64,000 nucleotides of DNA from Psychrosphaera aestuarii. GTDB taxonomy: Bacteria > Pseudomonadota > Gammaproteobacteria > Enterobacterales > Alteromonadaceae. Each line of letters starts with the position of its first letter. Position 1 is the first letter of the stretch. Below the pieces are notes generated by a model. That model saw nothing but the letters and a program-made list of their open reading frames with translations, had not been told where the DNA came from and did not search any database. Both the position numbers and the translations under genes were made by a program. The stretch lies in the NCBI RefSeq assembly GCF_017948405.1, contig NZ_CP072844.1, forward strand, positions 1,612,001 to 1,676,000, given 5' to 3'. Of the stretch, positions 9,470 to 18,940 are shown one piece after another.

Positions 9470-10756
9470 TTATCGTTTATCTGCAGGAACGTAATCACGT
9501 TTTGCTGGGCCAGTATATAACTGACGAGGACGACCAATTTTTTGACCTTTTTCGCTTAACATTTCGTCCCAGTGGCTGATCCAGCCAACAGTACGAGACA
9601 TTGCGAAGATAACTGTGAACATGCTTGTAGGAATACCAATTGCCTTAAGAATGATACCTGAGTAGAAATCTACGTTAGGGTAAAGTTTCTTTTCAACAAA
9701 GTACGGGTCTTCTAACGCGATACGCTCTAGTTCCATTGCTACATCTAATAACGGATCATTGATGTTAAGTGCAGTTAGAACTTCATGACAAGTTTCACGC
9801 ATTACTTTAGCACGCGGATCAAAGTTCTTATAAACACGGTGACCGAAGCCCATTAGACGGAACGGGTCTTCTTTGTCCTTCGCTTTAGCTACGAACTCTG
9901 GAATACGGTCAACTGAACCGATTTGTTGAAGCATAGTTAAACAAGCTTCGTTAGCACCGCCGTGTGCAGGGCCCCAAAGTGATGCAATACCAGCAGCAAT
10001 ACATGCATATGGATTTGCGCCTGAAGAACCTGCTAGACGTACAGTCGACGTTGACGCATTCTGTTCGTGATCAGCATGAAGCATGAAAATCTTATCCATC
10101 GCTTTCGCAATAACAGGATTAACTTTGTACTCTTCCGCTGGCACAGAGAACATCATGTGTAAAAAGTTTTCTGAGTAAGACAGTTTGTTTTGAGGGTAAA
10201 CAAACGGCTGACCTATGCTGTATTTGTATGCCATTGCTGCGATCGTTGGCAATTTAGCCACTAAACGATATGCACTTCGTTTACGTTGAGCTGGATCGGT
10301 AATACTCAAGTCATCGTGGTAAAAGCTAGATAGTGCGCCTACAACACCACAAAGCATTGCCATCGGATGCGCATCAACTACAAACCCATGGAAGAAGTTT
10401 GCAATCTTCTCATGAACCATAGTGTGGTGAGTGATGGTTTCTTCAAATTCTTCTAGCTTTTCAGAAGACGGTAACTCACCGTGAAGAAGCAAATAGCATA
10501 ACTCTAAGTATGAAGAGCCGTCTGCTAACTGCTCAATTGGGTAACCGCGGTGTAATAAAACACCTTTACCACCATCAATAAAAGTAATCTCTGATTGACA
10601 TGAAGCAGTGGCCAAAAAACCTGGATCATATGTGAAAACGCCATGGCTACCCAGTGTACGAACGTCAATGACGTCGTTACCAGCTGTGCCTGACATTATT
10701 GGTAAATCAAATGGTTCTTGTCCTGTGACTTGAACTGTGGCCTTTTTATCTGCCAT
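9470..10756 (-). CDS. gltA: Citrate synthase (type II, hexameric)
   Basis: Condenses oxaloacetate and acetyl-CoA to citrate, the entry step of the TCA cycle, in the cytoplasm. The length of 428 residues matches E. coli GltA (427). Visible family motifs are the N-terminal domain of the type II (NADH-sensitive) class, [14 protein letters not shown], the catalytic-His segment [25 protein letters not shown], and the catalytic-Asp segment NVDFYSG. ATG 10756 follows GAGGAGA at good spacing. The gene is divergent from sdhCDAB across a 384-nt regulatory region, the common gammaproteobacterial arrangement. A candidate promoter with a 19-nt spacer and internal dyad lies at 10855-10885. Confidence 0.97.
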   Translation of the reverse strand: MADKKATVQVTGQEPFDLPIMSGTAGNDVIDVRTLGSHGVFTYDPGFLATASCQSEITFIDGGKGVLLHRGYPIEQLADGSSYLELCYLLLHGELPSSEKLEEFEETITHHTMVHEKIANFFHGFVVDAHPMAMLCGVVGALSSFYHDDLSITDPAQRKRSAYRLVAKLPTIAAMAYKYSIGQPFVYPQNKLSYSENFLHMMFSVPAEEYKVNPVIAKAMDKIFMLHADHEQNASTSTVRLAGSSGANPYACIAAGIASLWGPAHGGANEACLTMLQQIGSVDRIPEFVAKAKDKEDPFRLMGFGHRVYKNFDPRAKVMRETCHEVLTALNINDPLLDVAMELERIALEDPYFVEKKLYPNVDFYSGIILKAIGIPTSMFTVIFAMSRTVGWISHWDEMLSEKGQKIGRPRQLYTGPAKRDYVPADKR

Positions 10757-10854
10757 GCATGTTCTCCTCGAATATGTAGTTGTTTTAATTAATCATAGTC
10801 ATCAGTATAGAAGAAAATGAAATAATTAAGATAAGTCATTAAAAAAATCACGCT

Positions 10855-10885
10855 ATTGTAACTCTAAAGTAGAGTAAAAAGTCAA
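10855..10885 (-). promoter_or_regulatory. Candidate gltA promoter with 19-nt spacer and palindrome
   Basis: On the minus strand TTGACT (10880-10885) and TACAAT (10855-10860) are separated by 19 nt. The spacer contains the perfect inverted repeat ACTCTA-CTT-TAGAGT (10861-10875). An over-long spacer holding a dyad is the hallmark of promoters activated by MerR-family regulators. This is inference from geometry only. Confidence 0.45.
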
Positions 10886-10973
10886 TTTTATTGCACAAAT
10901 GTTCAATTATTATTCATCTATTATTCTGACCTGTATAAATATTGCTCTTTAACACGTTAAATTTAAACAGAAA

Positions 10974-11002
10974 TTGATATATCGTAAATCGCTATATATA
11001 CT
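10974..11002 (+). promoter_or_regulatory. Sigma-70-type promoter for sdhCDAB
   Basis: TTGATA (10974-10979) and TATACT (10997-11002) each match consensus at 5 of 6 positions and are separated by exactly 17 nt. Transcription would begin near 11009, giving a leader of about 130 nt before sdhC. Confidence 0.6.
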
Positions 11003-11140
11003 CCTTGTACTGCACTCGTATGCAGATACTGTTAGTTGTGCTTATTTAGATCAAATAAAATAAATTTTAAGTTCAACAAAACCATTGGTGTACTTCATCG
11101 GTATACTCTATAAATAAACAGCTCTGATAGGCAAGTAATC

Positions 11141-11515
11141 GTGAAAAAACAAAGACCTGTAAATCTAGATCTGACTACCATTTCAATGCCAGCTACGGCG
11201 AATGCGTCAATTCTTCACCGTATCACTGGTGTTGCGATGTTCTTCGCTCTGATCTTCGTTATTGTAGTTTGGGCCATTTCTCTTCAATCTGCCGAAGGCT
11301 TTGAATTAGCTAAACAGCTAATGCAAGGTGTTATAGGAAAGATTATTGCGATTGGTACATTGGCAGCACTTTCTTACCATATCATTGGTGGCATCCGTCA
11401 CTTAATAATGGATATGGGACATTGGGAAGAGTTGGAGTCAGGTAACCTAAGTGCCAAATTGGCGATTGCTATTTGGATTGTAACAGTAATTTTGGCTGGA
11501 GTATGGATATGGTAA
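11141..11515 (+). CDS. sdhC: Succinate dehydrogenase cytochrome b556 subunit
   Basis: Membrane anchor subunit of complex II that helps bind heme b and ubiquinone. The 124-residue protein has three hydrophobic helices and the SdhC signature RPVNLDLTTISMPATANASILHR split across the N-terminus, where the Ser/Arg of the quinone site lie. The heme-ligand His is in ALSYHIIGGIRHLIMD. The start is GTG (11141) with only a weak ribosome site, so it is the least certain start of this operon. The sdhD start lies inside the last codons of this gene, which implies coupled translation. Confidence 0.95.
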   Translation: MKKQRPVNLDLTTISMPATANASILHRITGVAMFFALIFVIVVWAISLQSAEGFELAKQLMQGVIGKIIAIGTLAALSYHIIGGIRHLIMDMGHWEELESGNLSAKLAIAIWIVTVILAGVWIW

Positions 11516-11856
11516 TCAATCAAGCTTCGTTGAAAAGAGACGGTGTTCAAGATTACGTATCGCTACGCACAACTGCGTTGTTGATGACGGCATACACTTT
11601 CTTCATCTTATATGTATTCTTATCAACACCAGAAATGACGTATGAGATTTGGTCTGGTTTATTCGCGAATTTAGGCGTTAAGATTTTTACATTTATTACA
11701 TTGCTTTGTATATGGGTTCATACTCGCATTGGCCTTTGGCAAGTTCTTACTGATTATGTTAAGAATTCGTCAGTTCGTGCAGTACTTAGCTTTATTCTTA
11801 ACACTATTGGCTTGGCTTATGTTGTAGCAGGTCTATTTATTTTGTGGGGTGTTTAG
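11509..11856 (+). CDS. sdhD: Succinate dehydrogenase hydrophobic anchor subunit
   Basis: Second membrane anchor of complex II, 115 residues with three transmembrane helices. Its conserved region is [17 protein letters not shown], which holds the heme/quinone-site His and the Asp-Tyr pair typical of SdhD. I start it at ATG 11509, which has GGAG 8 nt upstream; ATG 11503 is too close to that site. It overlaps the end of sdhC by 7 nt, and its TAG stop shares one base with the sdhA start. Confidence 0.93.
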   Translation: MVINQASLKRDGVQDYVSLRTTALLMTAYTFFILYVFLSTPEMTYEIWSGLFANLGVKIFTFITLLCIWVHTRIGLWQVLTDYVKNSSVRAVLSFILNTIGLAYVVAGLFILWGV

Positions 11857-13622
11857 TGAGTATTTCAGTTAGAGAATTCGACGCTGTTGTTATTGGCGCT
11901 GGTGGTGCGGGTATGCGCGCCGCTTTACAAATTTCAGAATCAGGCCAGTCTTGTGCACTGATTTCAAAAGTATTTCCAACTCGTTCACATACTGTATCTG
12001 CTCAAGGTGGTATTACAGTTGCGCTAGGCAATGCACACGAGGATAACTGGGAATACCACATGTATGACACGGTTAAGGGTTCTGATTTTATCGGAGACCA
12101 AGACGCGATCGAGTACATGTGTAAAACAGGTCCAGAGGCAATTTTAGAAATGGAGAATAAAGGTCTACCTTTTTCTCGATTCGAAAATGGCACTGTATAT
12201 CAACGTCCTTTTGGCGGTCAGTCTAAAAACTTTGGTGGCGAGCAGGCAGCCCGTACAGCGGCTGCAGCAGATAGAACAGGCCACGCATTGTTACACTTGT
12301 TATATCAACAAAACGTTAAAAATAAGACTACCGTTTACAGCGAGTGGTACGCACTTGACCTAGTAAAAAATTCAGACGGTGCAATTGTAGGTTGTACTGC
12401 TATTGATATAGAAAGTGGTGAAGTAGTATTTTTTAAAGCGCGTGCAACCGTTTTAGCAACGGGTGGTGCAGGTCGTATTTATGCTTCAACTACAAACGCA
12501 CATATTAATACTGGCGACGGCGTTGGCATGGCAGTTCGTGCAGGTGTTGCGTTACAAGACATGGAAATGTGGCAGTTCCACCCAACGGGTATCGCTGGTG
12601 CAGGTACGTTAGTAACAGAAGGTTGTCGTGGTGAAGGTGGTTATCTTCTAAATAAAGATGGCGAGCGTTTCATGGAACGTTATGCGCCAAATGCGAAAGA
12701 CCTTGCGTCTCGTGACGTTGTTGCTCGTTCAATGATGACTGAGATTCGTGAAGGTCGTGGCTGCGATGGCCCTCAAGGTCCACACCTTAAGTTAAAACTT
12801 GATCACTTAGGTCGCGAGACGCTAGAGTCTCGTTTACCAGGTGTTTGTGAATTATCAAAAACATTCGCACACGTACATCCTGCAGACGAGCCAATTCCAG
12901 TAATTCCAACTTGTCATTACATGATGGGCGGTGTACCAACTAACGTAAATGGCCAAGCTTTAACTAAAGCAGAAGATGGTTCATTTAAAGAAGTTGAAGG
13001 TTTATTTGCTGTTGGTGAAATCGCTTGTGTATCTGTTCACGGCGCAAACCGTCTTGGTGGTAACTCACTACTAGATTTAGTAGTGTTTGGACGTGCTGCA
13101 GGTCAATACCTAGAAAAATATTTAGGTGAAGGCAAAGGCGCGACAGAAGTTACTCAAGAAAATATCGACGCAGCGTTAGAACGCTATAATCGTTGGGAAA
13201 ACAACAAAACAGGCGAAGATCCGGTACAAATCAAGAAGGACTTGCAGCAATGTATGCAGTTAAACTTCTCTGTATTCCGTGAAGGTAAAGCAATGGCTGA
13301 AGGTCTTGCTGAACTGAAAGAAATTCGTGAGCGTTTAAAACATGCGAAACTTTCTGATAATTCTAGTGAATTCAACACTCAGCGTATTGAATGCCTTGAG
13401 CTAGATAACCTTATGGAAACAGCGTATGCAACTGCTGTAGCAGCAAACTTCCGTACAGAGAGTCGTGGTGCCCATAGTCGTGAAGACTTCTTAGAGCGTG
13501 ATGACGAAAACTGGTTATGTCACAGTGTTTATGATCCGACTACAGAAGAAATGAGCAAGCGTGATGTAAACATGTCACCTAAATACCGTGAAGCCTTCCC
13601 GCCAAAAGCGCGAACTTACTAA
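11856..13622 (+). CDS. sdhA: Succinate dehydrogenase flavoprotein subunit
   Basis: Catalytic subunit of complex II: oxidises succinate to fumarate using covalently bound FAD, on the cytoplasmic face of the inner membrane. The protein is 588 residues, as in E. coli. The [10 protein letters not shown] dinucleotide fold is at residues 14-23, and the FAD-linking His of [10 protein letters not shown] is His45, the same number as in E. coli. That supports the GTG start at 11856 (overlapping the sdhD stop as TAGTG, with GGGG just upstream) over GTG 11844. The active-site region [20 protein letters not shown] and the [14 protein letters not shown] motif are intact. Confidence 0.97.
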   Translation: MSISVREFDAVVIGAGGAGMRAALQISESGQSCALISKVFPTRSHTVSAQGGITVALGNAHEDNWEYHMYDTVKGSDFIGDQDAIEYMCKTGPEAILEMENKGLPFSRFENGTVYQRPFGGQSKNFGGEQAARTAAAADRTGHALLHLLYQQNVKNKTTVYSEWYALDLVKNSDGAIVGCTAIDIESGEVVFFKARATVLATGGAGRIYASTTNAHINTGDGVGMAVRAGVALQDMEMWQFHPTGIAGAGTLVTEGCRGEGGYLLNKDGERFMERYAPNAKDLASRDVVARSMMTEIREGRGCDGPQGPHLKLKLDHLGRETLESRLPGVCELSKTFAHVHPADEPIPVIPTCHYMMGGVPTNVNGQALTKAEDGSFKEVEGLFAVGEIACVSVHGANRLGGNSLLDLVVFGRAAGQYLEKYLGEGKGATEVTQENIDAALERYNRWENNKTGEDPVQIKKDLQQCMQLNFSVFREGKAMAEGLAELKEIRERLKHAKLSDNSSEFNTQRIECLELDNLMETAYATAVAANFRTESRGAHSREDFLERDDENWLCHSVYDPTTEEMSKRDVNMSPKYREAFPPKARTY

Positions 13623-13640
13623 TAAGGTAGATAACGTATT

Positions 13641-14354
13641 ATGAAAACTTTGAATTTCTCTATTTACCGTTATAACCCAGACGTTGATGATGCGCCATAC
13701 ATGAAAGATTACCAGCTTCAGGTTGAAGAAGGTCAAGACATGATGGTTTTGGATGCTCTTAATTTGTTAAAAGAGCAGGACCCAACTTTAGCGTATCGTC
13801 GCTCTTGTCGTGAAGGGGTTTGTGGTTCTGATGGCATGAACATGAATGGCAAAAATGGCTTGGCGTGTATTACACCATTGTCAGCTTTAGGTAAGGGAAC
13901 AATTGTGGTTCGTCCATTACCTGGCCTTCCAGTTGTTCGTGACCTTGTTATTGACATGACTCAGTTCTACACTCAATACGAGAAAGTTAAACCTTTCTTA
14001 ATTAATGATGACAAGCAACCGCCAGCGCGTGAACATCTTCAGTCTATTGAAGAAAGAGACAAGCTAGATGGTTTATACGAATGTATTTTATGTGCATGTT
14101 GTTCAACATCTTGTCCGTCATTTTGGTGGAACCCTGATAAGTTCATTGGCCCAGCTGGTTTGTTACACGCGTATCGTTTCTTGATCGATAGTCGTGACAC
14201 AGCAACCGATGAGCGTTTAGCTGATTTGGACGATGCGTTTAGCGTATTCCGTTGTCACGGTATTATGAACTGCGTCAATGTTTGTCCAAAAGGATTAAAC
14301 CCAACTAAAGCGATTGGTCATATTAAATCTATGTTATTGCAGAGGTCAGTCTAA
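13641..14354 (+). CDS. sdhB: Succinate dehydrogenase iron-sulfur subunit
   Basis: Electron-transfer subunit of complex II carrying three Fe-S clusters. The 237-residue protein shows Cys56, Cys61, Asp64 and Cys76 for the [2Fe-2S] cluster (the Asp is also found in E. coli), CILCACCSTSCP for the [4Fe-4S] cluster and CHGIMNCVNVCPKG for the [3Fe-4S] cluster. It lies 18 nt after sdhA, as last gene of sdhCDAB, and is followed by a hairpin with a T-tract before sucA. Confidence 0.97.
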   Translation: MKTLNFSIYRYNPDVDDAPYMKDYQLQVEEGQDMMVLDALNLLKEQDPTLAYRRSCREGVCGSDGMNMNGKNGLACITPLSALGKGTIVVRPLPGLPVVRDLVIDMTQFYTQYEKVKPFLINDDKQPPAREHLQSIEERDKLDGLYECILCACCSTSCPSFWWNPDKFIGPAGLLHAYRFLIDSRDTATDERLADLDDAFSVFRCHGIMNCVNVCPKGLNPTKAIGHIKSMLLQRSV

Positions 14355-14391
14355 TCTTGGCAGAGTGTCCAGCGGTTATACTTTAACACTA

Positions 14392-14430
14392 AGGGTCGTT
14401 CCATTTACTTGGAAGGGCTCTTTTTTATTT
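14392..14430 (+). terminator. Imperfect terminator between sdhB and sucA
   Basis: An 11-position stem (14392-14402 with 14411-14421) with two G-T pairs and one G-G mismatch closes an 8-nt loop and is followed by TTTTTATTTT. It may only partly stop transcription, setting the sdh to suc ratio. No separate sucA promoter is obvious in the 50 nt that follow. Confidence 0.6.
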
Positions 14431-14478
14431 TAATTTTGGTAATAAAAAGTCGTTAAGACTTACAAGGATATATATCTA

Positions 14479-17286
14479 ATGCACGAAGGTGTTATGCAAA
14501 CTTGGCTAGATAGTTCGCACTTATCAGCTAACAGCATGGTATATGTTGAGCAGATGTACGAATTGTACTTAGATGATGCAACGTCCGTTGCTGATGAATG
14601 GCGTGAAATCTTTGATCAACTACCTAAAGTAGAAGGTGTGTCGGTTGAAACTAAACATTCAGAAGTACGAGATCTATTCGCTCAACTAGCTAAAACCAAA
14701 GATCGCGTGGTGGTTTCGGCTGCCGACCAAGCTGATGAAAAGCAAGTTAAGGTTTTACAGCTTATCAACGCGTTCCGCTTTAGAGGCCATCAAAACGCTA
14801 ATCTAGATCCTTTAGGTTTATGGGATCGAGAGAAGGTTAGAGAGCTAACTCTTGAACATCATGATTTGGCTGACGTTGACAAATCTAAAGAGTTTAATGT
14901 TGGTTCATTTGCTGTTGGCAAAGATAAAATGCCACTTGGCGAACTTTATCAAGCTCTTCAACAAACATATTGTGGGTCAATAGGTGCAGAGTACATGCAC
15001 ATTACTGACACTGATGAGAAGCGCTGGATTCAAAATAAGCTTGAGTCAATTAAAAGCAAACCCTCTTTCTCGAAAGAAATTAAGACTCGTATTTTAAAAG
15101 GCCTCGTAGCCGCAGATGGTTTGGAAAAATATCTGGGCGCTAAATTCCCTGGTGCAAAACGATTTTCATTGGAAGGCGGTGACTCTCTTATTCCAATGAT
15201 AAAAGAAATTATCCATGCAGCTGGTGAGCAAGGCCAGAAAGAAGTTGTTATCGGCATGGCCCACAGGGGACGCTTAAATGTCCTTGTTAATGTTTTAGGT
15301 AAAAAGTCTGGTGAATTATTTGATGAATTCGGCGGAAAAGTAGATCCAAACTTAACAGCAGGTGACGTTAAATATCACCAAGGTTACTCTTCTGACTTCG
15401 AAACTGCTGGCGGCAATGTTCATCTTGCATTGGCATTTAACCCGTCGCATTTAGAAATCGTTAATCCAGTTGTTATGGGTTCAGTTCGAGCGCGTTTAGA
15501 TCGCAGAGGCTGTGAAACGGGTCTTAAAGCATTACCAATTACCGTTCACGGTGATTCAGCTATCGCCGGCCAAGGTGTAGTACAAGAAACTTTTAATATG
15601 TCTCAGACAAGAGCATATAAAGTTGGTGGTACAATTCGTATTGTAGTTAACAACCAAGTTGGTTTTACAACGTCAAACAGCGAAGATACTCGTTCTACTG
15701 AATACTGTACTGATATTGCAAAAATGGTCCAAGCACCGATTTTCCATGTTAACTCAGACGACCCAGAAGCAGTAGCGCTAGTATCGCAATTAGCGGTCGA
15801 TTATCGTAATAAGTTTAATCGTGATGTTGTTATTGATTTAGTTTGCTACCGTCGTCACGGTCATAATGAAGCTGACGAGCCTAGTGCAACACAGCCATTA
15901 ATGTATAAAAAAGTTAAACAACATCCAGTACCTCGCGCGCTTTATGTTGAACAGCTTAAAAGCGAAAACGCCTTAAACGACGATGAAGTTAAGGCTTTGA
16001 TGGATGATTACCGTGCTATTTTAGATAAAGGCGAGTGTACTGTAGAAGAGAAACGTCCGATGACGGAGCATTCTGCAGATTGGTCTCCTTATTTAGGCCA
16101 TGACTGGGATATAGACTACGCAAAAGAAGTAGAGCTTTCCAAGTTAAAAGAGCTTGGTAAAAAGATTACTACTTATCCAGAAGACCACAAATTGCATTCT
16201 CGTGTTAAAAAACAATACGATGAACGCGTGAAAATGCTTAATGGCGACAAGAAACTTGATTGGGGATTTGCTGAGACATTAGCTTATGCAGATATCGTCG
16301 ATAGAGGAATGAATATTCGTCTAACGGGTCAAGATTCTGGCCGTGGTACATTCTTCCATCGTCATGCCGTTTTGCACAATCAAAACGATGCTTCGACATA
16401 CACCCCACTAGAAAACATCAAAAAAGATCAGGGACGTTTCGAAATTTACGATGCAGTTCTTTCTGAAGTTGGTGTACTTGCATTTGAATATGGTTATGCA
16501 ACGGCACAACCAGATTCATTGGTCATATGGGAAGCACAATTTGGTGACTTTGCTAACGTTGCACAGGTTGTTATCGATCAGTTTATTAGCTCGGGTGAAC
16601 AGAAGTGGGGCCGTTTATGTGGTCTAACTATGTTGTTGCCTCATGGCTATGAAGGTCAGGGGCCTGAACATTCGTCGGCACGCCTCGAGCGTTTCCTTCA
16701 GTTATGTGCAGATCATAATATGCAAGTTTGTGTACCTTCGACACCAGCTCAAGTGTTTAATATGATCCGACGTCAAGCTATTCGTCCAATGCGTCGTCCG
16801 CTTATAGTAATGACTCCTAAATCATTACTACGTCACCCACTTGCAGTTTCTTCTATGGAAGAGCTAGCAGAAGGTACATATCAAAATGTTATTGGTGAAA
16901 TTGACGAAATCAATCCAGATAACGTGAAACGCGTTATATTTTGTTCAGGCAAGGTTTATTACGATTTGTTAGATCAGCGTCGTAAAAACGAACAACAAGA
17001 TGTGGCGATTGTGCGTATTGAACAACTTTATCCATTCCCGCATGACGAAATGGAAAAAGTCGTTTCTGAATACAAACACGTTAATGATTTTGTGTGGTGT
17101 CAAGAAGAGCCTCAAAACCAAGGCGCTTGGTATTGTAGCCAACACCATTTCTGGAATTCAATTCCAAAGGGCGCGAATTTAACTTATGCGGGACGAGTTG
17201 CATCAGCATCTCCGGCAGTAGGTTATGCTTCTGTGCATGCTAAAGAACAACAAGCGTTGGTCAACGACGCACTAACGATTAAATAA
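14479..17286 (+). CDS. sucA: 2-oxoglutarate dehydrogenase E1 component
   Basis: Thiamine-diphosphate-dependent decarboxylase that starts the oxoglutarate dehydrogenase reaction (2-oxoglutarate to succinyl-dihydrolipoyl-E2). The 935 residues match E. coli SucA (933). The N-terminal E2/E3-binding segment (WLDSSHLSANSMVYVEQMYE), the ThDP fold with HRGRLNVLVNVLGK, the RRHGHNEADEPSATQP motif and the GQDSGRGTFFHRHAVLH and PHGYEGQGPEHSSARLERF stretches are all present. ATG 14479 has AAGGA 10 nt upstream; ATG 14494 is an alternative. sucB follows after 15 nt. Confidence 0.97.
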   Translation: MHEGVMQTWLDSSHLSANSMVYVEQMYELYLDDATSVADEWREIFDQLPKVEGVSVETKHSEVRDLFAQLAKTKDRVVVSAADQADEKQVKVLQLINAFRFRGHQNANLDPLGLWDREKVRELTLEHHDLADVDKSKEFNVGSFAVGKDKMPLGELYQALQQTYCGSIGAEYMHITDTDEKRWIQNKLESIKSKPSFSKEIKTRILKGLVAADGLEKYLGAKFPGAKRFSLEGGDSLIPMIKEIIHAAGEQGQKEVVIGMAHRGRLNVLVNVLGKKSGELFDEFGGKVDPNLTAGDVKYHQGYSSDFETAGGNVHLALAFNPSHLEIVNPVVMGSVRARLDRRGCETGLKALPITVHGDSAIAGQGVVQETFNMSQTRAYKVGGTIRIVVNNQVGFTTSNSEDTRSTEYCTDIAKMVQAPIFHVNSDDPEAVALVSQLAVDYRNKFNRDVVIDLVCYRRHGHNEADEPSATQPLMYKKVKQHPVPRALYVEQLKSENALNDDEVKALMDDYRAILDKGECTVEEKRPMTEHSADWSPYLGHDWDIDYAKEVELSKLKELGKKITTYPEDHKLHSRVKKQYDERVKMLNGDKKLDWGFAETLAYADIVDRGMNIRLTGQDSGRGTFFHRHAVLHNQNDASTYTPLENIKKDQGRFEIYDAVLSEVGVLAFEYGYATAQPDSLVIWEAQFGDFANVAQVVIDQFISSGEQKWGRLCGLTMLLPHGYEGQGPEHSSARLERFLQLCADHNMQVCVPSTPAQVFNMIRRQAIRPMRRPLIVMTPKSLLRHPLAVSSMEELAEGTYQNVIGEIDEINPDNVKRVIFCSGKVYYDLLDQRRKNEQQDVAIVRIEQLYPFPHDEMEKVVSEYKHVNDFVWCQEEPQNQGAWYCSQHHFWNSIPKGANLTYAGRVASASPAVGYASVHAKEQQALVNDALTIK

Positions 17287-17301
17287 TCTCAAGGATTAAC
17301 C

Positions 17302-18795
17302 ATGACTACTGAAATTAAAGTTCCAGTATTACCTGAATCAGTTGCAGACGCATCAGTGGCTACTTGGCACGTTAAGGTTGGAGATAAAGTATCTCGTGAC
17401 CAAAACTTAGTTGACATTGAAACAGACAAAGTAGTGCTAGAAGTAGTATCACCAGAAGATGGTGTAATAACAGAAATACTAGAAGATGAGGGTGCAACAG
17501 TACTTGGCGAACAAGTTATTGCTCGTGTCGGTGCTTCAGATGCTGCTCCAGCGGCAGATGCATCTCCGGCGAAAGAAGAGTCAGCTAAATCTTCTACTAG
17601 TTCACAAGAAAAACAAGTTGTTAAAATTAAGGTACCAGTGTTACCTGAGTCGGTAGCTGATGCAACAATTGCAACTTGGCACGTACAAGAGGGTGATTCG
17701 GTAGAAAGAGACCAAAACCTGGTTGATATTGAAACTGATAAAGTAGTACTAGAAGTAGTTGCTCCTGAAGCTGGCGTAATCTCGAAAATACTTCACGGCG
17801 AAGGCGATACTGTACTTGGCGAACAAGAAATTGCTGAAGTTACAGCGGGCGGCACTAGTGCTCCTAGCTCAGAAAGTTCGAACGAAGAAACTTCAAGTGC
17901 ATCAGGCGATGAAGTTATGTCGCCATCGGTACGTCGATTAGTATCTGAAAAAGGTCTTGATGCTAGTAAAATTAAAGGTTCGGGTAAAAACGGCAAAATT
18001 ACGAAAGAAGATGTTGAAGCATTTGCAACTAAAGCATCTGCGCCAGCCAAATCTGCACCAGCAGCACAGCCTGCGGTTCAAGTAGCAAGTGGTGACCGTA
18101 CTCAAAAACGTGTACCTATGACTCGTTTACGTAAAACTATTGCGAATCGTCTATTAGAAGCGAAAAACTCAACGGCAATGTTAACGACGTTTAACGAAAT
18201 TAACATGAAGCCAATTATGGACCTTCGTAAGCAGTATAAAGATGTGTTTGAAGAGCGTCATGGCGCTCGTTTAGGCTTTATGTCTTTTTATGTAAAAGCG
18301 GTAGTTGAAGCATTGAAACGTTTCCCTGCAGTAAACGCTTCAATTGATGGTGATGACATTGTTTATCACAACTACTTTGATGTAAGTATTGCGGTTTCAA
18401 CACCGAGAGGCTTAGTCACTCCAGTTTTACGTGACTGCGATAAAATGAATTTTGCAGAAATTGAAAATGGTATTCGTGAACTCGCGATCAAAGGTCGTGA
18501 TGGCAAGCTTACTGTTGAAGAAATGCAAGGTGGTAACTTCACCATTACAAATGGTGGTGTATTTGGTTCATTATTATCTACACCAATCATTAATTTGCCA
18601 CAAACCGCTATCTTGGGTATGCATAAAATCCAAGACCGCCCAATGGCAGTAAACGGTAAAGTTGAAATTTTACCTATGATGTACTTAGCTCTATCTTATG
18701 ATCACCGTTTAGTTGACGGTAAAGAGTCAGTTGGTTTCCTAGTAACAGTTAAAGAGTTATTAGAAGATCCTGCTCGTTTATTATTAGATATCTAA
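17302..18795 (+). CDS. sucB: Dihydrolipoyl succinyltransferase (E2o) with two lipoyl domains
   Basis: Core acyltransferase of the oxoglutarate dehydrogenase complex. The 497-residue protein is about 90 residues longer than E. coli SucB because it has two lipoyl domains, roughly residues 3-77 and 109-181. Each has the [12 protein letters not shown] lipoylation site (Lys43 and Lys147). Linkers rich in Ala, Ser and Glu follow, then the peripheral subunit-binding domain ([20 protein letters not shown]) and the catalytic domain ending in [18 protein letters not shown], with the active-site DHRxxDG. The two lipoyl domains are very similar, suggesting a recent or gene-converted duplication. No lpd (E3) gene is adjacent; it must be elsewhere. 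Confidence 0.96.
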   Translation: MTTEIKVPVLPESVADASVATWHVKVGDKVSRDQNLVDIETDKVVLEVVSPEDGVITEILEDEGATVLGEQVIARVGASDAAPAADASPAKEESAKSSTSSQEKQVVKIKVPVLPESVADATIATWHVQEGDSVERDQNLVDIETDKVVLEVVAPEAGVISKILHGEGDTVLGEQEIAEVTAGGTSAPSSESSNEETSSASGDEVMSPSVRRLVSEKGLDASKIKGSGKNGKITKEDVEAFATKASAPAKSAPAAQPAVQVASGDRTQKRVPMTRLRKTIANRLLEAKNSTAMLTTFNEINMKPIMDLRKQYKDVFEERHGARLGFMSFYVKAVVEALKRFPAVNASIDGDDIVYHNYFDVSIAVSTPRGLVTPVLRDCDKMNFAEIENGIRELAIKGRDGKLTVEEMQGGNFTITNGGVFGSLLSTPIINLPQTAILGMHKIQDRPMAVNGKVEILPMMYLALSYDHRLVDGKESVGFLVTVKELLEDPARLLLDI

Positions 18796-18841
18796 TTACA
18801 CGAAAATTAACGCAATAATCGGCATTTATATGTCCCTTTTA

Positions 18842-18869
18842 TTGCACTAATTGAGGGGTTAACTATAAT
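18842..18869 (+). promoter_or_regulatory. Sigma-70-type promoter upstream of sucCD
   Basis: TTGCAC (18842-18847) and a perfect TATAAT (18864-18869) are 16 nt apart, 72 nt before the sucC ATG. sucCD can thus be transcribed separately from sucAB. Confidence 0.6.
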
Positions 18870-18888
18870 AGCCCCGCTTGTTAATTCT

Positions 18889-18917
18889 GGCTGTATTTAA
18901 GTTACAGCCTTTTACTT
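18889..18917 (+). terminator. Leader hairpin with T-rich tail before sucC
   Basis: GGCTGTA (18889-18895) pairs with TACAGCC (18903-18909) around a 7-nt loop, followed by TTTTACTT. It lies between the candidate sucC promoter and the start codon. It could be the terminator of the sucAB transcript or a weak attenuator. Confidence 0.5.
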
Positions 18918-18940
18918 ATAACAGAGATGGATAGAACATC

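Larger units (their letters stand above)
10757..11140. other. Divergent gltA / sdhC regulatory region
   Basis: This 384-nt, AT-rich gene-free stretch separates gltA (-) from sdhC (+). It holds a good sdh promoter (10974-11002), a weaker promoter-like pair nearer sdhC (TTGGTG 11085-11090 and TATAAA 11109-11114, 18-nt spacer), and a candidate gltA promoter with a palindrome. The predicted sdh leader would be about 130 nt long. I find no open reading frame or RNA gene in it. Confidence 0.7.
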
